A stretch of DNA of 64,000 nt from Aquimarina sediminis (GTDB taxonomy: Bacteria > Bacteroidota > Bacteroidia > Flavobacteriales > Flavobacteriaceae). Numbering within the stretch: position 1 is the first letter of the stretch; every line of letters starts with the position of its first letter. This document shows, piece by piece, positions 62,324 to 64,000 of the stretch. The notes under the pieces are model-generated. The model was given only the letters and a program-made list of their open reading frames with translations, was not told the origin of the DNA and ran no database searches. The stretch is from the NCBI RefSeq assembly GCF_002895435.1, contig NZ_POYJ01000002.1, positions 372,001-436,000 on the forward strand. Direction: 5' to 3'. The translations under genes were made by a program, and so were the position numbers.

Positions 62324-63538
62324 CTAGCTCAACATCATTTTTGCTTTTTTTACCGCTTCTACCAAGGCATCTATTTCTTCTTTTGTGTTATAAAATGAAA
62401 AAGAAGCTCTTATGGTTCCTGGTATTTTATAGAAATCCATAATCGGTTGTGCACAGTGATGTCCAGTTCTCACTGCAATACCTAGTTTATCGACAATGGT
62501 TCCTACATCATATGGGTGGATATTCTCAAGATTAAAAGAAATTACAGAGGTTTTGTTTTTGGATGTACCATAGATTTTCAATCCATCTATTTCTAGTAAT
62601 TTTTGTGTGCCGTATTCAAGCAATTGATTTTCATATGTTGCAATAGCATCAAATCCAATAGTATTCATATAATCCAATGCTGCCCCAAAAGCGATACCGC
62701 CACAAATGTTAGGAGTACCGGCTTCAAACTTATGTGGTAGACCAGCGTAAGTGGTTTTTTCAAAGGTAACCTGTTCAATCATTTCTCCCCCACCTTGATA
62801 TGGTGGAATTTTGTTTAGCCATTCCTCTTTTCCGTAGAGCATACCCACTCCTGTTGGTCCACAAAGTTTATGAGCAGAGGCAACATAAAAATCTACATCC
62901 AAACTCTGAACATCTGGTTTGATATGCGGGCAGGATTGTGCACCATCTATCAATACTGCAGCGCCCACGGCATGTGCTTTCTCAATAATTTCCTCAATAG
63001 GGTTTATTGTTCCTAATGCATTAGAGATATGATTGGTAAAAACAAGCTTGGTTTTATCAGAAAGTAATTGATCATAGACGTCCATTACCAGTTCTCCTTC
63101 TTGATTCATTGGGATAACTTTGAGAATTGCACCAGAACGCTCACAGAGCATTTGCCATGGTACAATATTAGAATGATGCTCTAGGGCAGAAACGATAATC
63201 TCATCACCCTTAGAAAGAAGGTTTGTAAAACCAGTAGCTATGATATTGATACTATGAGTTGTTCCAGAGGTAAGAATAATCTCATGAGTGAGTTTTGCAT
63301 TAAAATGTTCCTGCACTTTTTTTCGAGCGATTTCATAGGCATCTGTAGCTTCTTGAGAAAGCGTATGTACCCCTCGATGGATATTAGCATTGTAGTTACT
63401 ATAATAATCTACTATAGCATCGATAACAACCTGCGGTGTTTGTGAAGTAGCCGCATTATCAAAATATACCAAAGGTTTTCCATTTACTTCTCTTTTTAGG
63501 ATAGGAAAATCTTCTCTAATTTTTAGTACATCTAACAT
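62324..63538 (-). CDS. sufS: Cysteine desulfurase SufS
   Basis: PLP enzyme that takes sulfur from cysteine for Fe-S clusters. From ATG 63538 (MLDVLKIREDFPIL) it is 404 residues. The PLP lysine is Lys224 in YVASAHKLCGPTG, a stacking His is in SALEHHSNIVPWQ, and the catalytic Cys362 is in VRTGHHCAQPIMDF with the short loop of group II (SufS) enzymes. The longer frame uses a TTG in the promoter. A perfect TACTTTTG box lies just upstream. Confidence 0.95.
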   Translation of the reverse strand: MLDVLKIREDFPILKREVNGKPLVYFDNAATSQTPQVVIDAIVDYYSNYNANIHRGVHTLSQEATDAYEIARKKVQEHFNAKLTHEIILTSGTTHSINIIATGFTNLLSKGDEIIVSALEHHSNIVPWQMLCERSGAILKVIPMNQEGELVMDVYDQLLSDKTKLVFTNHISNALGTINPIEEIIEKAHAVGAAVLIDGAQSCPHIKPDVQSLDVDFYVASAHKLCGPTGVGMLYGKEEWLNKIPPYQGGGEMIEQVTFEKTTYAGLPHKFEAGTPNICGGIAFGAALDYMNTIGFDAIATYENQLLEYGTQKLLEIDGLKIYGTSKNKTSVISFNLENIHPYDVGTIVDKLGIAVRTGHHCAQPIMDFYKIPGTIRASFSFYNTKEEIDALVEAVKKAKMMLS

Positions 63539-63553
63539 ATCAATTTCTTTCTG

Positions 63554-63561
63554 CAAAAGTA
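63554..63561 (-). promoter_or_regulatory. -7 promoter box of sufS
   Basis: On the minus strand TACTTTTG is a perfect TAnnTTTG element 16 bases before the ATG; it overlaps a TTG that is therefore not the start. Confidence 0.7.
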
Positions 63562-63613
63562 GTAAGTATTTCTAATTAGGATTGCCTATTTTTAGAATGA
63601 TTTAACCCTTTGT

Positions 63614-64000
63614 ATGATGAAACGATTTAAAAAAATAATAAAAGTTCTATTTCTTCTACTTTTTGTAGGAATATGTATTGTTGTTGTTATGAATTACCCC
63701 AAGCTCACAATACTAACGGGGTATTCTGCAAAACATATGAATTCATCAGTTTTTATTGGAAATCGTAGTTTGGAATTTACTGATGTAAATGACAATAATT
63801 TCTCTCCTGTTCACTTGGCTGATGATGAGGTGAATATGAAGAAGAAAACTGCTGTTGCTTCTGTTTTTGGGCTTAAAGAAAGAAAAGCTATCTATAGAGA
63901 TGGACTAGGAAGTGTGCTGATTGATGATGACTTTGATGAAAACAAACCGGTTTTAGTACCGTATAGAACCAAAATAAACACGGGATTGCCTTATCCATAT
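63614..64000 (+). CDS. Beta-lactamase-type serine hydrolase (N-terminal part, cut by window end)
   Basis: An open frame from tandem ATGs (63614, 63617) runs off the end of the window, giving 129 residues. A basic start (MMKRFKKIIK) and one membrane helix (VLFLLLFVGICIVVVMNY) anchor it. The following part (KLTILTGYSAKHMNSSVFIG, SVFGLKERKAIYRDGLGSVL) matches the N-terminus of the class C beta-lactamase-like serine hydrolases of Bacteroidota. The catalytic SxxK is beyond the window. It is divergent from sufS. Confidence 0.75.
   Translation, partial: MMKRFKKIIKVLFLLLFVGICIVVVMNYPKLTILTGYSAKHMNSSVFIGNRSLEFTDVNDNNFSPVHLADDEVNMKKKTAVASVFGLKERKAIYRDGLGSVLIDDDFDENKPVLVPYRTKINTGLPYPY

Overview
The window looks like a chromosomal segment of a marine member of the family Flavobacteriaceae (phylum Bacteroidota). 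I infer this from the low GC content, promoters with the phylum-specific -7 box TAnnTTTG, weak Shine-Dalgarno sequences, proteins with type IX secretion (T9SS) C-terminal sorting domains, a TonB-dependent receptor with a carboxypeptidase-like N-terminal domain, DUF5689, DUF3078, DUF2480 and GIN-domain proteins, and a SUF-type Fe-S cluster locus. The gene style resembles Aquimarina and relatives, but genus cannot be fixed from sequence alone. No phage, insertion sequence or CRISPR array was seen.

Layout. 1-13.8 kb is housekeeping: SPFH protein, glnS, folB, tRNA-Cys, a LysE-type exporter, a GIN-domain protein, RNase R, rpiB with a CDF metal exporter and an ElaA-like acetyltransferase, a C-terminal processing protease and rnpA. 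The gene-free stretch before rpiB carries a consensus DnaA box plus several near-matches and is a candidate replication origin. 13.9-18.3 kb is a minus-strand run of a metallo-hydrolase, a subtilase lipoprotein and an M1 peptidase. 18.4-23.6 kb is an ion and stress module: SulP anion transporter with tandem Usp, divergent from an NhaP-type antiporter with an RCK domain. 23.7-24.6 kb holds two small paralogous lipoproteins.

24.6-30.1 kb is a nucleic-acid scavenging-like locus: an exported endonuclease/exonuclease/phosphatase (EEP) family enzyme divergent from a TonB receptor and a DUF5689 lipoprotein. Two more EEP genes occur at 43.6-48.2 kb (1,538-residue T9SS-sorted nuclease with four lamin-tail-like repeats) and 49.6-50.5 kb (no signal peptide). 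Between them lies an accessory region, 30.1-43.6 kb. It holds a T9SS-sorted Sel1-like protein, a large exported protein of unknown function followed by two small exported proteins, decayed copies of neighbouring genes, an array of 21-bp tandem repeats next to an unknown helical protein, a HEIGH metallopeptidase, a secreted leucine-rich-repeat protein, a LysR-type DNA-binding domain fused to a SAM methyltransferase, a VF530 protein and a small six-cysteine peptide with a double-glycine leader.

50.7-64 kb returns to ordinary content: hflX, two DUF3078 outer-membrane-type paralogues, an alpha/beta hydrolase, a tricorn-like S41 protease, a GNAT, then the minus-strand suf tail (sufS, DUF4377 lipoprotein, sufE, SufT-like DUF59, hotdog thioesterase, DUF2480) and the start of a beta-lactamase-type serine hydrolase cut by the window end.

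The most unusual items are the HTH-methyltransferase fusion, the knottin-like GG-leader peptide, the helically phased 21-bp repeats, and the accessory island with gene remnants. All functional statements are from reading motifs; no database search was possible.
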